64,000 nucleotides of DNA from Pedobacter sp. B4-66 (GTDB lineage Bacteria > Bacteroidota > Bacteroidia > Sphingobacteriales > Sphingobacteriaceae): assembly GCF_018492665.1 (NCBI RefSeq), contig NZ_JAFVME010000001.1, positions 434,001 to 498,000 of the forward strand, in the 5' to 3' direction. Position numbers and translations under genes: made by a program. The notes beneath the pieces were generated by a model. The model was not told the DNA's origin. It ran no database searches and saw nothing but the letters and a program-made list of their open reading frames with translations. Positions 46,515-55,652 of this stretch are shown piece by piece (within the stretch, counting starts at the first letter, position 1; the number at the start of each line of letters is the position of its first letter).

Positions 46515-47921
46515 TTAAATTTGGTAAAGATCAATATACTGTTGTGCTGCATTGTCCCAGGAATGATCGAGCTGCATCATAAACTTACGAATTTCTTTCA
46601 CTTTTTTCTTATCCAAATACAATTCATATGCACGTCCCATTGCATGGTTTACATCCCATACACTGGTCTGATCGTGGCATATACCAAAGCCACCGTCACC
46701 AATATCAATCACCGTGTCTTTAAGCCCTCCAATACGCCTTACAATAGGTATCGTACCATATCTTAAAGCATACATCTGGTTTAAACCACAAGGCTCTACC
46801 CTACTTGGCATAAGCAAAAAATCTGCTCCTGCATATATTTGATGAGAAAGTTGTTCATTATATCCTATATAGGCATTGTAATTTCCAGGAAAAGCCTCCT
46901 TTAAATGGTTTAGTCTTCCCTCCACCTGCGGATCACCAGAGCCTAACACCAACACATTTATATCACCGTTTGCCTGATGCAAAGCGTTATAAAATATATC
47001 AGGCAACAGATCTGCACCCTTTTCACCAACCAGCCTACCAATAAAGGTGTAAAGTGGTTTTGTTGGATCCAGGTTAAAAGTACTACAAAGTGCTGCTTTG
47101 TTTGCCTGTTTACCGGCTTCAACCGTTTTAATTGAGAATTGCTTTTCTAACATCGCATCCGTCGAGGGGTCCCAAACATCATTATCAATTCCGTTCAGAA
47201 TACCTACGGACTTACCTCGCTCCTGCGCTAACAAATCTTCCAATCCGTTTGCCCTAAAGCTGATTTCGTCAAGGTAACTTGGAGATACAGTAGTTACCCT
47301 CCATGCACATTTAATTGCTGATGCCAACGGATTGATAGAACCTTTCCAGTCAAGCTGTCCCGATTTCCATAAGTCAAAAGGTGGAATGTAATGAAGTTTA
47401 TCCCAACCAAACTGTCCCTGATATTGGGCGTTATGAATGGTTAATATAGTAGGTACATTGCTAATATTTCTAAACTGCTGACAGTACGCCATCATAAAGG
47501 GCACCAATCCGGTATGGTGATCATGACAATGAACCACATCCGGGCGATGTTCCCATTGCGAAATCCAATCTAAAACAGATATCTGATAGGCTAAAAAGCG
47601 TTCCGTATCGTCGTCGTAACCGTAAACCTTTTCTCTATCCATAAGGCCAGAGATGTGCACCAGGTAAAGATCAAAGCCAAGCTTATTGGTTTTCTCTCTG
47701 AATATCCTTACAGGAAAGTTATGGAAGCCTAGTTTACTCCAGCCATCATACACCACTTCAAACTCGTTCTCTTGCATAAATTTGGTTTGGTAAGCAGGCA
47801 TAACAACCTTAGCTACGTGTCCAAGCTTATTTTGATACTTTGGTAAAGCACCAACAACGTCCCCCAGACCACCTACTTTAGCAATAGGATAACATTCGGC
47901 ACTAAGGTGTATAATTTCCAT
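46515..47921 (-). CDS. glgA: Glycogen synthase (GT5)
   Basis: A 468-residue GT-B glycosyltransferase that extends alpha-1,4-glucan from ADP-glucose. The N-terminal ECYPIAKVGGLGDVVGALP contains the KxGGL ADP-glucose site. Also seen are VVHCHDHHTGL, LTIHNAQYQG, and the C-terminal LLMPSRVEPCGLNQMYALRYG with the catalytic Glu region. It heads the glgA-glgC unit. The upstream side is a 440-base gap with inverted REP-like units. No branching enzyme gene is in the window. Confidence 0.96.
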   Translation of the reverse strand: MEIIHLSAECYPIAKVGGLGDVVGALPKYQNKLGHVAKVVMPAYQTKFMQENEFEVVYDGWSKLGFHNFPVRIFREKTNKLGFDLYLVHISGLMDREKVYGYDDDTERFLAYQISVLDWISQWEHRPDVVHCHDHHTGLVPFMMAYCQQFRNISNVPTILTIHNAQYQGQFGWDKLHYIPPFDLWKSGQLDWKGSINPLASAIKCAWRVTTVSPSYLDEISFRANGLEDLLAQERGKSVGILNGIDNDVWDPSTDAMLEKQFSIKTVEAGKQANKAALCSTFNLDPTKPLYTFIGRLVGEKGADLLPDIFYNALHQANGDINVLVLGSGDPQVEGRLNHLKEAFPGNYNAYIGYNEQLSHQIYAGADFLLMPSRVEPCGLNQMYALRYGTIPIVRRIGGLKDTVIDIGDGGFGICHDQTSVWDVNHAMGRAYELYLDKKKVKEIRKFMMQLDHSWDNAAQQYIDLYQI

Positions 47922-48039
47922 AATTTGAGATTTTAAAAACAGTCTTAAATTAGCGATTACAACAGGGATTGCAAATAATTAAAGGAAAAAAATTTAATAA
48001 AAATGAAGTGGTTAGTTTTTAAAAAAATGGCATGCTATT

Positions 48040-48324
48040 CAGAGTCTGGAACAAATTACGCTGAAAAAGCGTAAATGATTCCTAGGCCTCTTCACAGCAT
48101 ATCCATTTTTTTCTAAGCGCCAAAAACAAACCGCTTCATTATTAGTGGAATTTATTGAGGGGAGATGTAAAGGGATGGAGGAGAGAAAGAGTAGAGGGAC
48201 AGAGGAGAGAAAAGAAAAATGGGGAGAACATTACTAGCTTAAGCGTCTGGTAAAAAAATCAATTGCATTGCGAAGAGACCTAGGAACTTTTGCCCTTTTT
48301 CAGGGCAAAAGATTCCAGACTCTG
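48040..48324. repeat. Inverted pair of REP-like units with swapped-stem hairpins, enclosing a polypurine tract
   Basis: Unit 1 (48040-48093) reads CAGAGTCTGGAA, a hairpin TTACGCT-GAAAA-AGCGTAA (48056-48074), then TTCCTAGGCCTCTTC. Unit 2 (48272-48324), read on the other strand, has the same CAGAGTCTGGAA, a hairpin with the same GAAAA loop but a different stem (CTTTTGCCCT/AGGGCAAAAG), then TTCCTAGGTCTCTTC. Between them 48157-48228 is almost all purine on the plus strand. No open frame is seen in the whole 47922-48362 gap. Confidence 0.7.
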
Positions 48325-48362
48325 AGTAGTATATTGATTTTTTTCAAAAGCAATTAAGAAAA

Positions 48363-49613
48363 CTAATCCGCAACCGCTCTAAACATCAAAGCGGCAACAG
48401 TTAAATTAGTTCTGCTATCAATTAAAATGGCAGCACCATTTGCCTTATTATCCGTATAAAAATCGAAAGCAAGCGCATCAGCGGTTTTAATCACAATACG
48501 ACCTATATCATTCAATTTAAAGTCGTAAGCCTCTTGCTTTTCAAGAGTGTTGATATCAACTTTGTGGATGATCTCACGAACTTTACACTTAGTAACCTTG
48601 CTATTGTGTTGCAATAGGTAAGTAATGTGCTCATCAAGAGGACGTGTATCCATCCAGCAAACATCAGCTTCAATCAGCTGAGAACTTTGAGGCAAGTGAT
48701 CAGAGTTCACCAATACATCACCACGACTAATATCTATATTGTCCTTTAAATGAAGCGTTACAGATTGACCTGCATGTACTTCAGAAGGAGTTTGATCAAA
48801 TATCTCTATGCGCTCAATAACAGAACTGGTACCAGATGGCAATACTGTTACTTTATCATTTACATTAAATGAACCACTAAGTACACGACCAGCATAACCT
48901 CTGTAATCATGAAGCTCATCAGTCTGAGGTCTAACCACCCACTGCACAGGCATACGGGCAAGGTTATAATCAGGACCAGTTTCTACGTCAACATTTTCCA
49001 GGAAATGAAGCAAGCTTTGACCTTTATACCAAGGCATATGTTCCGATTCATTAACCACATTATCACCTTTTAAAGCACTAATAGGAATAAAAGTAACATC
49101 CTTTAAGCTTAAATCCGTAGCAAGCGTTTTGTATCTGTCAGTAATGGTATTAAACACCTCTTCGCTGTAATCAACCATATCCATTTTATTTAAGCATACC
49201 ACGACGTGCTCAATACCCAATAAAGAAACCAGGTAAGAGTGTCTGATGGTTTGCTCAATCACGCCATTACGTGCATCAACTAAAATGATGGCAAGTTTGG
49301 CGGTAGATGCACCGGTAATCATGTTACGGGTATATTGAATATGCCCCGGGGTATCAGCTATGATAAACTTACGCTTCTCAGTCTGAAAATATTTATAAGC
49401 AACATCAATGGTAATCCCCTGCTCCCTTTCAGCTCTTAAGCCATCAGTTAAAATAGCAAGATCAATTGATCCATCGTCGTTTTTACGGTTAGATTGCTGT
49501 AAAGCCTCTAACTGATCAGCTAAAATGGAATCTGTATCATATAACAACCTTCCAATAAGTGTGCTTTTACCATCATCAACACTACCGGCTGTAAAAAATT
49601 TAAGTAAGTTCAT
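48363..49613 (-). CDS. cysN: Sulfate adenylyltransferase subunit 1 (GTPase)
   Basis: A 416-residue EF-Tu-like GTPase that drives APS formation by CysD. G1 is GSVDDGKSTL, with the switch region LRAEREQGITIDVAYKYF, G3 DTPGH, G4 NKMD, and two beta-barrel domains after about residue 220. It ends before any APS-kinase domain, unlike the CysNC fusion. It is last in the sulfate operon and overlaps the cysD stop by one base. Confidence 0.97.
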   Translation of the reverse strand: MNLLKFFTAGSVDDGKSTLIGRLLYDTDSILADQLEALQQSNRKNDDGSIDLAILTDGLRAEREQGITIDVAYKYFQTEKRKFIIADTPGHIQYTRNMITGASTAKLAIILVDARNGVIEQTIRHSYLVSLLGIEHVVVCLNKMDMVDYSEEVFNTITDRYKTLATDLSLKDVTFIPISALKGDNVVNESEHMPWYKGQSLLHFLENVDVETGPDYNLARMPVQWVVRPQTDELHDYRGYAGRVLSGSFNVNDKVTVLPSGTSSVIERIEIFDQTPSEVHAGQSVTLHLKDNIDISRGDVLVNSDHLPQSSQLIEADVCWMDTRPLDEHITYLLQHNSKVTKCKVREIIHKVDINTLEKQEAYDFKLNDIGRIVIKTADALAFDFYTDNKANGAAILIDSRTNLTVAALMFRAVAD

Positions 49614-50518
49614 TAAAAGTATCCTCCTTTTTTGCGGTCTTCCATTGCAGCTTCCGATACTTTATCGTCCATGCGGGCACCACGTTCACTAATCTTTGAT
49701 TCGCTGATTTCAGCAATGATATCATCCAGCTGATCTGCGTCAGACTCAACCGCAGCAGTACAGCTCATATCACCAACCGTACGGAAACGTACTTTCTTGT
49801 GCTCAACAATGTCATCCTCATCCATGTTTAAGAACGGAGAAGCAGCCATTAGCTGACCATTACGGGTAATCACATCTCTTTCATGAGCAAAATAGATAGA
49901 AGGCAGTTCAATGTTCTCACGACGAATGTAGTTCCAAACATCAAGCTCAGTCCAGTTACTGATAGGGAAAACGCGAACGTTCTCACCTTTGTGGATTTTT
50001 CCGTTATAGATGTTCCACAACTCCGGACGCTGACGTTTCGGATCCCACTGACCGAACTCATCTCTTACCGAGAAGATACGCTCTTTAGCACGGGCTTTTT
50101 CCTCATCTCTGCGGGCCCCACCAATACAAGCATCAAAACCATTGGCAGCAATAGTATCCAAAAGGGTAACCGTTTGCAGTGAATTTCTGCTCGCATTTTT
50201 ACCTTTTTGCTCTACCACTTTACCCTGGTCTATAGAATCCTGAACCGAACCAACAATCAGCTTTTCGCCAATGCGTTCAATCATTTTATCCCTGTAGGTA
50301 ATGGTTTCCTCAAAGTTGTGTCCGGTGTCGATATGCACCAAAGGGAAAGGAAATTTACCTGGTCTAAAAGCCTTTTCAGCCAAACGTACCAGTGTAATAG
50401 AATCCTTACCTCCCGAAAACAACAAGGCAGGTTTTTCAAATTGCCCTGCAACTTCACGCAAAATGTGAATTGCCTCGGCCTCTAATTCGTCTAAATAATC
50501 TAAATTATACTTACTCAT
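49613..50518 (-). CDS. cysD: Sulfate adenylyltransferase subunit 2
   Basis: A 301-residue PP-loop ATP pyrophosphatase that joins ATP and sulfate to form APS together with CysN. The PP-loop is LLFSGGKDSITLVRLAEK; also CIGGARRDEEKARAKERIFS and the C-terminal FRTVGDMSCTAAVES. The ATG at 50518 (MSKYNLDYLDELEAE) is the family start; the frame runs open to 50587, but that extension enters the cysH coding end. It lies 14 bases after cysH. Confidence 0.97.
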   Translation of the reverse strand: MSKYNLDYLDELEAEAIHILREVAGQFEKPALLFSGGKDSITLVRLAEKAFRPGKFPFPLVHIDTGHNFEETITYRDKMIERIGEKLIVGSVQDSIDQGKVVEQKGKNASRNSLQTVTLLDTIAANGFDACIGGARRDEEKARAKERIFSVRDEFGQWDPKRQRPELWNIYNGKIHKGENVRVFPISNWTELDVWNYIRRENIELPSIYFAHERDVITRNGQLMAASPFLNMDEDDIVEHKKVRFRTVGDMSCTAAVESDADQLDDIIAEISESKISERGARMDDKVSEAAMEDRKKGGYF

Positions 50519-50532
50519 TTTCTTTGTTGCAA

Positions 50533-51237
50533 TTACGAAGTGGCGTGTAAACCACATTCCTTTTTTGATTGATCTTCCCACCACCAACGGCCGGCTCTAA
50601 AATCTTCACCGGCTCTCACCGCTCTTGTACAAGGAGCACATCCTATACTAGGGAAACCCTTATCATGTAATGTATTGTAAACGATGTTATTCTTTTTAAT
50701 GTATTCCTTCACTTCATCCAGCGACCAGAAAAAGATTGGGTGAAACTTAATCAGCTGATTTTGCTCATCCCATTCCAGATTAGCCATATCATGTCTGTTT
50801 ACAGACTGCTCAGACCTGATCCCTGTAACCCATAGGTCATTGCCTTTTAAAGCACGTCTTAAAGGTTCCATTTTACGGATTCCGCAGCATTCTTTTCTGT
50901 TCTCTACCGACTCATAAAAGCTGCTCGGGCCTTTCTTATTCACCATTTCCTGCACGGCTTCTGCCTGCGGAAAATAAGCTAATATCGGTTTCTTATAAAT
51001 TTCTAAAGTACGATTCCACACGTAATACGTTTCAGGAAACAACCTTCCCGTTTCCAATGTAAAAACCTCAATAGGAATATCATTGGCAAAAATCATGTGT
51101 GTAATCACCTGATCTTCCCAGCCAAAACTGGTCGAAAAAACAATCTTACCCGGATATTCACTTGCAAAGAATTTAAGTGCATCAACCGGATCAAGTCCTT
51201 TTATCTTTTCTGCTATTTCTTCTAATTTTTCCTTCAT
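50533..51237 (-). CDS. cysH: Adenylylsulfate (APS) reductase, CysH family with 4Fe-4S cysteines
   Basis: A 234-residue thioredoxin-dependent reductase that makes sulfite. Besides the catalytic ECGLH (Cys228), it has Cys117-Cys118 (KECCGIRK) and Cys200/Cys203 (GCAPCTR), the four cluster ligands that mark the APS-using type rather than the PAPS-using enzyme of E. coli. This fits the lack of an APS kinase (cysC) in the operon. It lies 2 bases after the fusion gene and 14 bases before cysD. Confidence 0.95.
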   Translation of the reverse strand: MKEKLEEIAEKIKGLDPVDALKFFASEYPGKIVFSTSFGWEDQVITHMIFANDIPIEVFTLETGRLFPETYYVWNRTLEIYKKPILAYFPQAEAVQEMVNKKGPSSFYESVENRKECCGIRKMEPLRRALKGNDLWVTGIRSEQSVNRHDMANLEWDEQNQLIKFHPIFFWSLDEVKEYIKKNNIVYNTLHDKGFPSIGCAPCTRAVRAGEDFRAGRWWWEDQSKKECGLHATS

Positions 51238-51239
51238 GA

Positions 51240-52766
51240 CTATACTAATTTGAGGATAAAGTTGATGATGCTTCTTAAGCTAACTGCAATTACCAAAATA
51301 CCTACCGAAACCATAATAGTTTTAGCAGAGATCTTGTTTGATACTCTTGCTGCAATTGGCGATGCAAGCGCACTACCGATAACTAAACCTCCTACTGCCT
51401 CCCAATGTGCACCATTTAACATGGTGATAAAGGTTAGCGAACTCATCAACGCAATAAAAAAGCGCGTTATCTTTACTGTTCCTAACGAGAACCTGGCATT
51501 TCTTCCGCCGGCAATTAAGCTCGACAAAACAATTGAACCCCAGCCTCCGCCACCAACAGCATCAATAAAACCGCCAAACAAGCCCAATAAAGAAACTTTC
51601 TTTATCTTTTTCTTTGGACCTACTGTTTTCTTATTTGCTTTATATGCTTTAGAAAGGATTACAAAACCCAATATCAAAGTATATAAAGAAACAACCGGCT
51701 TGGTGTAATTGCTGTAATGCTCTAACGACGACAACAAATATGCTCCCGCTACCGCACCAATAATCCCAGGCAAAAGCAGTAACCTGAACAGTTTCCAGTT
51801 TACATTACCAAAACGATAATGCATCCAGCCAGCTATGCCATTACTCAAAATCTCCGAAAGATGGACACCCATACTGGCCGAAGCCGGTGGAACGCCCATT
51901 GCCAAAGAAAATGAGGTACTGGTAACACCGTACGACATTCCAATCGCACCATCAATCATTGCAAAAACAAAACCTCCCAGCAAGAACCAGTAGAACATCG
52001 GGTTCAGATTTTCAATGTAAGCCTGAAATTCCGGTTCTTTATGCCAAAAAGCAGCAACAACAATTACAAAAGAAAACACAATTGCCAGCCATATCAGCCA
52101 CTTCATCTTACCTCTTCTGCTTTTTTCTTCCTTATCTTTAACTAAAGATGAGTCTTCAACAAGCTCAGCGGTGGCATCAATCGTCCCGTTTCCTTCAACT
52201 AACGACAAAGTCACTTCATTCAGTTTTTTAACCTTCGAAGCGAAATCACCATTAAGTGTATTTCTAAGCGCTTCCATTTGCTGCAAAGTATCATTCAACT
52301 CTTCAGGCAAACTATCATTCAGCACTTCTTTCAACCGTTTTGCAATGGTTGGCGATTTACCATTGGTTGATATTGCTATTTTAAGGTCGCCCTTTTTAAC
52401 AATAGAACCTAGGTAAAAGTTACACAGATCAGGTTTATCAGCAAAGTTAACCAGCAAATTGCGCTGATCAGCCTGTATCCTGATCTCCTGATTCAGTAAA
52501 TCATTATTTGTAGCTGCTACTACCAGATCTGCACCATTAAGATCGGCAGCAACAAACTCTTTTTGAAATACTGTTACACCCTCATGCTTATCAGCAAGCT
52601 CTTGCAATTCGGGTAAAATTTCGAGTCCAATAACGGTAACCCTGGCATCAGGACTATTACCTAATATTGCTGTTAATTTTTCCAAACCCACCGGACCGGC
52701 ACCAACTAGTACGGTGTGTATGGTATTCAATTTTATGAAGACAGGAAATAATTGATTGCCTTCCAT
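51240..52766 (-). CDS. Fusion: precorrin-2 dehydrogenase (siroheme synthase N-type) + TSUP/TauE-SafE permease
   Basis: A 508-residue two-part protein. Residues 1 to about 205 are an NAD-binding precorrin-2 dehydrogenase/ferrochelatase-like domain (VLVGAGPVGLEKL, LVVAATNND, LVNFADKPDLCNFYLGS, STNGKSPTIAKRLKE), the last step or steps of siroheme synthesis. A basic linker (KEEKSRRGK) leads to about eight TM helices of the TSUP family (GAIGMSYGVTSTSFSLAMG, GGFIDAVGGGGWGSIV). TSUP proteins move sulfite, sulfate or organosulfur anions. Inference: siroheme maturation is tethered to a sulfur-anion transporter at the inner membrane. It is 5 bases after cobA and 2 before cysH. The frame is continuous, so this is not an artefact of adjacent ORFs. 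Confidence 0.93.
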   Translation of the reverse strand: MEGNQLFPVFIKLNTIHTVLVGAGPVGLEKLTAILGNSPDARVTVIGLEILPELQELADKHEGVTVFQKEFVAADLNGADLVVAATNNDLLNQEIRIQADQRNLLVNFADKPDLCNFYLGSIVKKGDLKIAISTNGKSPTIAKRLKEVLNDSLPEELNDTLQQMEALRNTLNGDFASKVKKLNEVTLSLVEGNGTIDATAELVEDSSLVKDKEEKSRRGKMKWLIWLAIVFSFVIVVAAFWHKEPEFQAYIENLNPMFYWFLLGGFVFAMIDGAIGMSYGVTSTSFSLAMGVPPASASMGVHLSEILSNGIAGWMHYRFGNVNWKLFRLLLLPGIIGAVAGAYLLSSLEHYSNYTKPVVSLYTLILGFVILSKAYKANKKTVGPKKKIKKVSLLGLFGGFIDAVGGGGWGSIVLSSLIAGGRNARFSLGTVKITRFFIALMSSLTFITMLNGAHWEAVGGLVIGSALASPIAARVSNKISAKTIMVSVGILVIAVSLRSIINFILKLV

Positions 52767-52771
52767 AAAAA

Positions 52772-53563
52772 CTACAACTCTTCTTTTAAAGCCTGGTAAA
52801 AATCCTTGATTGGCTGAAAAGAAGGATGTAAAGAAACCACCTGACCAAATATCAATAAGGCCGGAGCTTCGATACCTTTTTCTGCTACCAATTCCACAAT
52901 TGTATCTACAGTACCTACGGCTAGTTTCTCACTCTCTGTTGATCCACTTTGAATGGCAGCAACAGGCAATAAATTCTTACCCTCGTTTTGGAACAGTTTC
53001 ACAATCTCTTTAAGCTTACCCAATCCCATCAATACTACTACAGTAGCTTTTGAGCGGGCAGCCTCATACAGATCATTAGATATTTTACCTGAAGAAGTAG
53101 TTCCTGTTACCACCCAGAAGCTTTCACTAAGTCCGCGATGTGTAACCGGAATCTGCTGTAAACCAGGTACAGATATAGAGCTGGATAAACCAGGTACAAC
53201 CGTTACCGGTACACTATAACCCGCAGCAAAATCCAATTCTTCATATCCTCTGCCAAACACAAACGGATCGCCACCTTTTAAACGAACCACATGGCCGTAA
53301 TTAAGGGCGTAATCGATCATCAGTTTATTTATCGCATCCTGACCGTATGAATGTTCGCCAGATCTTTTTCCAACATACACCTTAATGGCATCAGGGTTGG
53401 CATAATCTAAAACCCCTTCATTAACCAATGCATCATACAAAACCACATCAGCAGTTTTAAGTGCATTAGCACCTTTCATTGTGATGAGTTCCGGATCACC
53501 AGGACCAGCGCCCACAAGCGTGATCCTTGGTTCTCTGTTATATATATTTTTGTGAGTGATCAT
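52772..53563 (-). CDS. cobA: Uroporphyrinogen-III C-methyltransferase
   Basis: A 263-residue SAM-dependent methylase that converts uroporphyrinogen III to precorrin-2 for siroheme. Motifs are TLVGAGPGDPELITMKG, LYDALVN, VVRLKGGDPFVFGRG and PVTHRGLSESF. The ATG at 53563 is preferred: GGGGAG lies just upstream, and the alternative at 53614 would overlap the sulfite reductase by 47 bases with an unrelated peptide. Even so, the start is 4 bases past the upstream stop, so translation is coupled. It makes the cofactor needed by the enzyme encoded before it. Confidence 0.96.
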   Translation of the reverse strand: MITHKNIYNREPRITLVGAGPGDPELITMKGANALKTADVVLYDALVNEGVLDYANPDAIKVYVGKRSGEHSYGQDAINKLMIDYALNYGHVVRLKGGDPFVFGRGYEELDFAAGYSVPVTVVPGLSSSISVPGLQQIPVTHRGLSESFWVVTGTTSSGKISNDLYEAARSKATVVVLMGLGKLKEIVKLFQNEGKNLLPVAAIQSGSTESEKLAVGTVDTIVELVAEKGIEAPALLIFGQVVSLHPSFQPIKDFYQALKEEL

Positions 53564-53567
53564 TAGG

Positions 53568-55652
53568 CTACTCCCCTCTTGTTCCTTTAATTGAGTTATA
53601 AAAACGTTCAACATCGGCTAAATAAGCAGTTGCAAACGCTTCTGTAGGCTCGTTTTTGTTAATTTGAAGTACCAGATCATTAAATGAACCTTCAAGTACA
53701 ACTTCTCCGGTTTCAACATAGTTTTTATCAAACTCTCTGATTACTCCAATCTGAGTACTGCTGTTCACACCTTTATCAAGCAATAAAGCTTTGGCCGAAC
53801 CAACAAACACTGCATAAGTATGGTAAATAGCGTCAGACCATGCACCAGCTTCGTACGAAGCTTTAGCCCAACCTAATTTCTCTTCAGATTCTAATAACAA
53901 AGTAGCCACAAGATCTATTACCACACCGGCACATTCACCAACACCGATAGCAGTTTCAAAAGTCTCTTCATGACCCCAATCTACATACTCTTCGTCTTTA
54001 AGGTTAGTCAAATCAGCAATTGGTTTTAACAACTGGTAGAAATAATCTTTACCGTTTCTGTCATAATACTGGTGGAAGCTTTCTTCTTTCTCAGCATTAG
54101 CAGCAAAATCGTTCAACAAAGCTCTTAACACATCTGTTGCGCGTTTAGATGGCGCTTTAATTACACGCTCAGCTACCCTACCTGCACCATCACCAACTGT
54201 ACCGCCACCAAGCATCACCTGTACCGCAGGTACAACTTTACCGTTAGCCTTTACAGAGCTACCATGAAAACCAATGTGTGCTAAACCATGCTGACCGCAA
54301 GAGTTCATACATCCACTGATCTTTATTTTAATGTCTTTATCGTAAATCAATTCCGGATATTCTTCGTAGATCACATCTTCCAAAGCAACCGAAAGCGACA
54401 TACTGTTTGATATACCAAGGTTACAAGTATCTGTACCAGGGCAAGTAGTTACATCACCAACGCTATCAAAACCAGGTTTAGCGAAACCTAAAGCTTTAAG
54501 TTCAACATATAATGACGGTAAAGCACCTTCTCTTACATATTTCAACAATAAGCCTTGATTCTGAGTAACACGGATCTCATCAGCAGCAAAAGGACTAATT
54601 GCCTCAACCAGCTTGCGAGCAAGGTCAGTTGGGATATCACCCTTAGTTACTTTAATGTACACACCATAAAAACCTTCTTGCTTTTGAGCAACGGCATTAG
54701 TAGCACGCCAATGTTTGTAATCCAATGAATTTACAACATCATCCAAAGCAGGATAATCTAACAATTCAGGAACCTGAGGATCAGGAACCGAATCGCGGTC
54801 TATTTTAAATGACTTTGATTTATTAGCTACACGCTCTTCTTCAATCAGTCTTACAACTTCTTCTAAGCCTAATTTCTGAACCAGGTATTTTAAACGCGCT
54901 TTATTTCTGTTTGTTCTCTCCCCGTAACGATCAAATACTCTTAGCATCGCTTCAGCATAAGGAATGATCTGATCTTCGTGTAGAAAATCATGAACCAATT
55001 CTGCTAAAAATGGCTGAGCACCTAAACCACCACCAAGAACAACTTTAAAGCCACGCTCGCCTTGCTCATTAATTTTTGGAATGAAGCCAAGATCGTGAAT
55101 ATAACTAAATGCCGTATCCGTTTCATCAGAAGAGAAAGAGAATTTAATCTTTCTTCCCATTTCCTGACAAATAGGGTTACGTAAAAAATATTTAAAGAAT
55201 GCATGCGCATAAGGCGATACATCAAATGGTTCATTTGGATTGATACCTGAATCAGGAGAAGAGGTTACGTTACGAACAGTGTTACCGCAAGCTTCACGAA
55301 TGGTAACATCATCACGCTGAAGTTCCTCCCAAAGCTGAGGAGTTCTATCTAAACTCACATAGTGAATCTGAATATCCTGACGGGTTGTTAAGTGTAAGTT
55401 CCCGCTAGCATATTCATCAGATACATCTGCAATACGTAAAAGCTGATTGAAAGTTACTTTACCAAATGGCAGTTTAATACGCACCATTTGTACGCCTGGC
55501 TGTCTTTGGCCGTAAACCCCACGTGCCAAACGCAAGCTTCTAAATTTCTCATCATGGATTTTACCTTCGCGGAATTCCCTGATCTTCTTTTCAAGATCAA
55601 TTATATCTTTTTCGACAATAGGATTTTCTAACTCTGTTCTAAAGCTCTGCAT
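53568..55652 (-). CDS. Ferredoxin-type sulfite (nitrite) reductase with C-terminal HEPN domain
   Basis: A 694-residue siroheme/4Fe-4S reductase. Two ferredoxin-like halves each precede a catalytic domain. The cluster and siroheme ligands are CPGTDTC (near residue 405) and GCMNSCGQHG (near 450). Substrate-binding Arg/Lys lie in LRLARGVYGQRQPG and LTTRQDIQIHYV. After about residue 560 a helical HEPN-like tail follows (SYEAGAWSDAIYHTYAVFVG), giving about 130 residues more than a standard reductase. With cysDN and cysH in the same operon, sulfite is the likely substrate. No flavoprotein partner (cysJ) is present. It is first in the operon. Confidence 0.93.
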   Translation of the reverse strand: MQSFRTELENPIVEKDIIDLEKKIREFREGKIHDEKFRSLRLARGVYGQRQPGVQMVRIKLPFGKVTFNQLLRIADVSDEYASGNLHLTTRQDIQIHYVSLDRTPQLWEELQRDDVTIREACGNTVRNVTSSPDSGINPNEPFDVSPYAHAFFKYFLRNPICQEMGRKIKFSFSSDETDTAFSYIHDLGFIPKINEQGERGFKVVLGGGLGAQPFLAELVHDFLHEDQIIPYAEAMLRVFDRYGERTNRNKARLKYLVQKLGLEEVVRLIEEERVANKSKSFKIDRDSVPDPQVPELLDYPALDDVVNSLDYKHWRATNAVAQKQEGFYGVYIKVTKGDIPTDLARKLVEAISPFAADEIRVTQNQGLLLKYVREGALPSLYVELKALGFAKPGFDSVGDVTTCPGTDTCNLGISNSMSLSVALEDVIYEEYPELIYDKDIKIKISGCMNSCGQHGLAHIGFHGSSVKANGKVVPAVQVMLGGGTVGDGAGRVAERVIKAPSKRATDVLRALLNDFAANAEKEESFHQYYDRNGKDYFYQLLKPIADLTNLKDEEYVDWGHEETFETAIGVGECAGVVIDLVATLLLESEEKLGWAKASYEAGAWSDAIYHTYAVFVGSAKALLLDKGVNSSTQIGVIREFDKNYVETGEVVLEGSFNDLVLQINKNEPTEAFATAYLADVERFYNSIKGTRGE

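Noticed and set aside
50519..50587. Extended cysD start
   Set aside because: The extension runs into the cysH coding end and lacks similarity; MSKYNLDYL is the family start.
51250..51708. 152-codon frame opposite the TSUP domain
   Set aside because: Shadow of a hydrophobic coding region; no start signal or family match.
53564..53614. Extended cobA start
   Set aside because: It would overlap the sulfite reductase by 47 bases; the ATG at 53563 has a good GGGGAG upstream.
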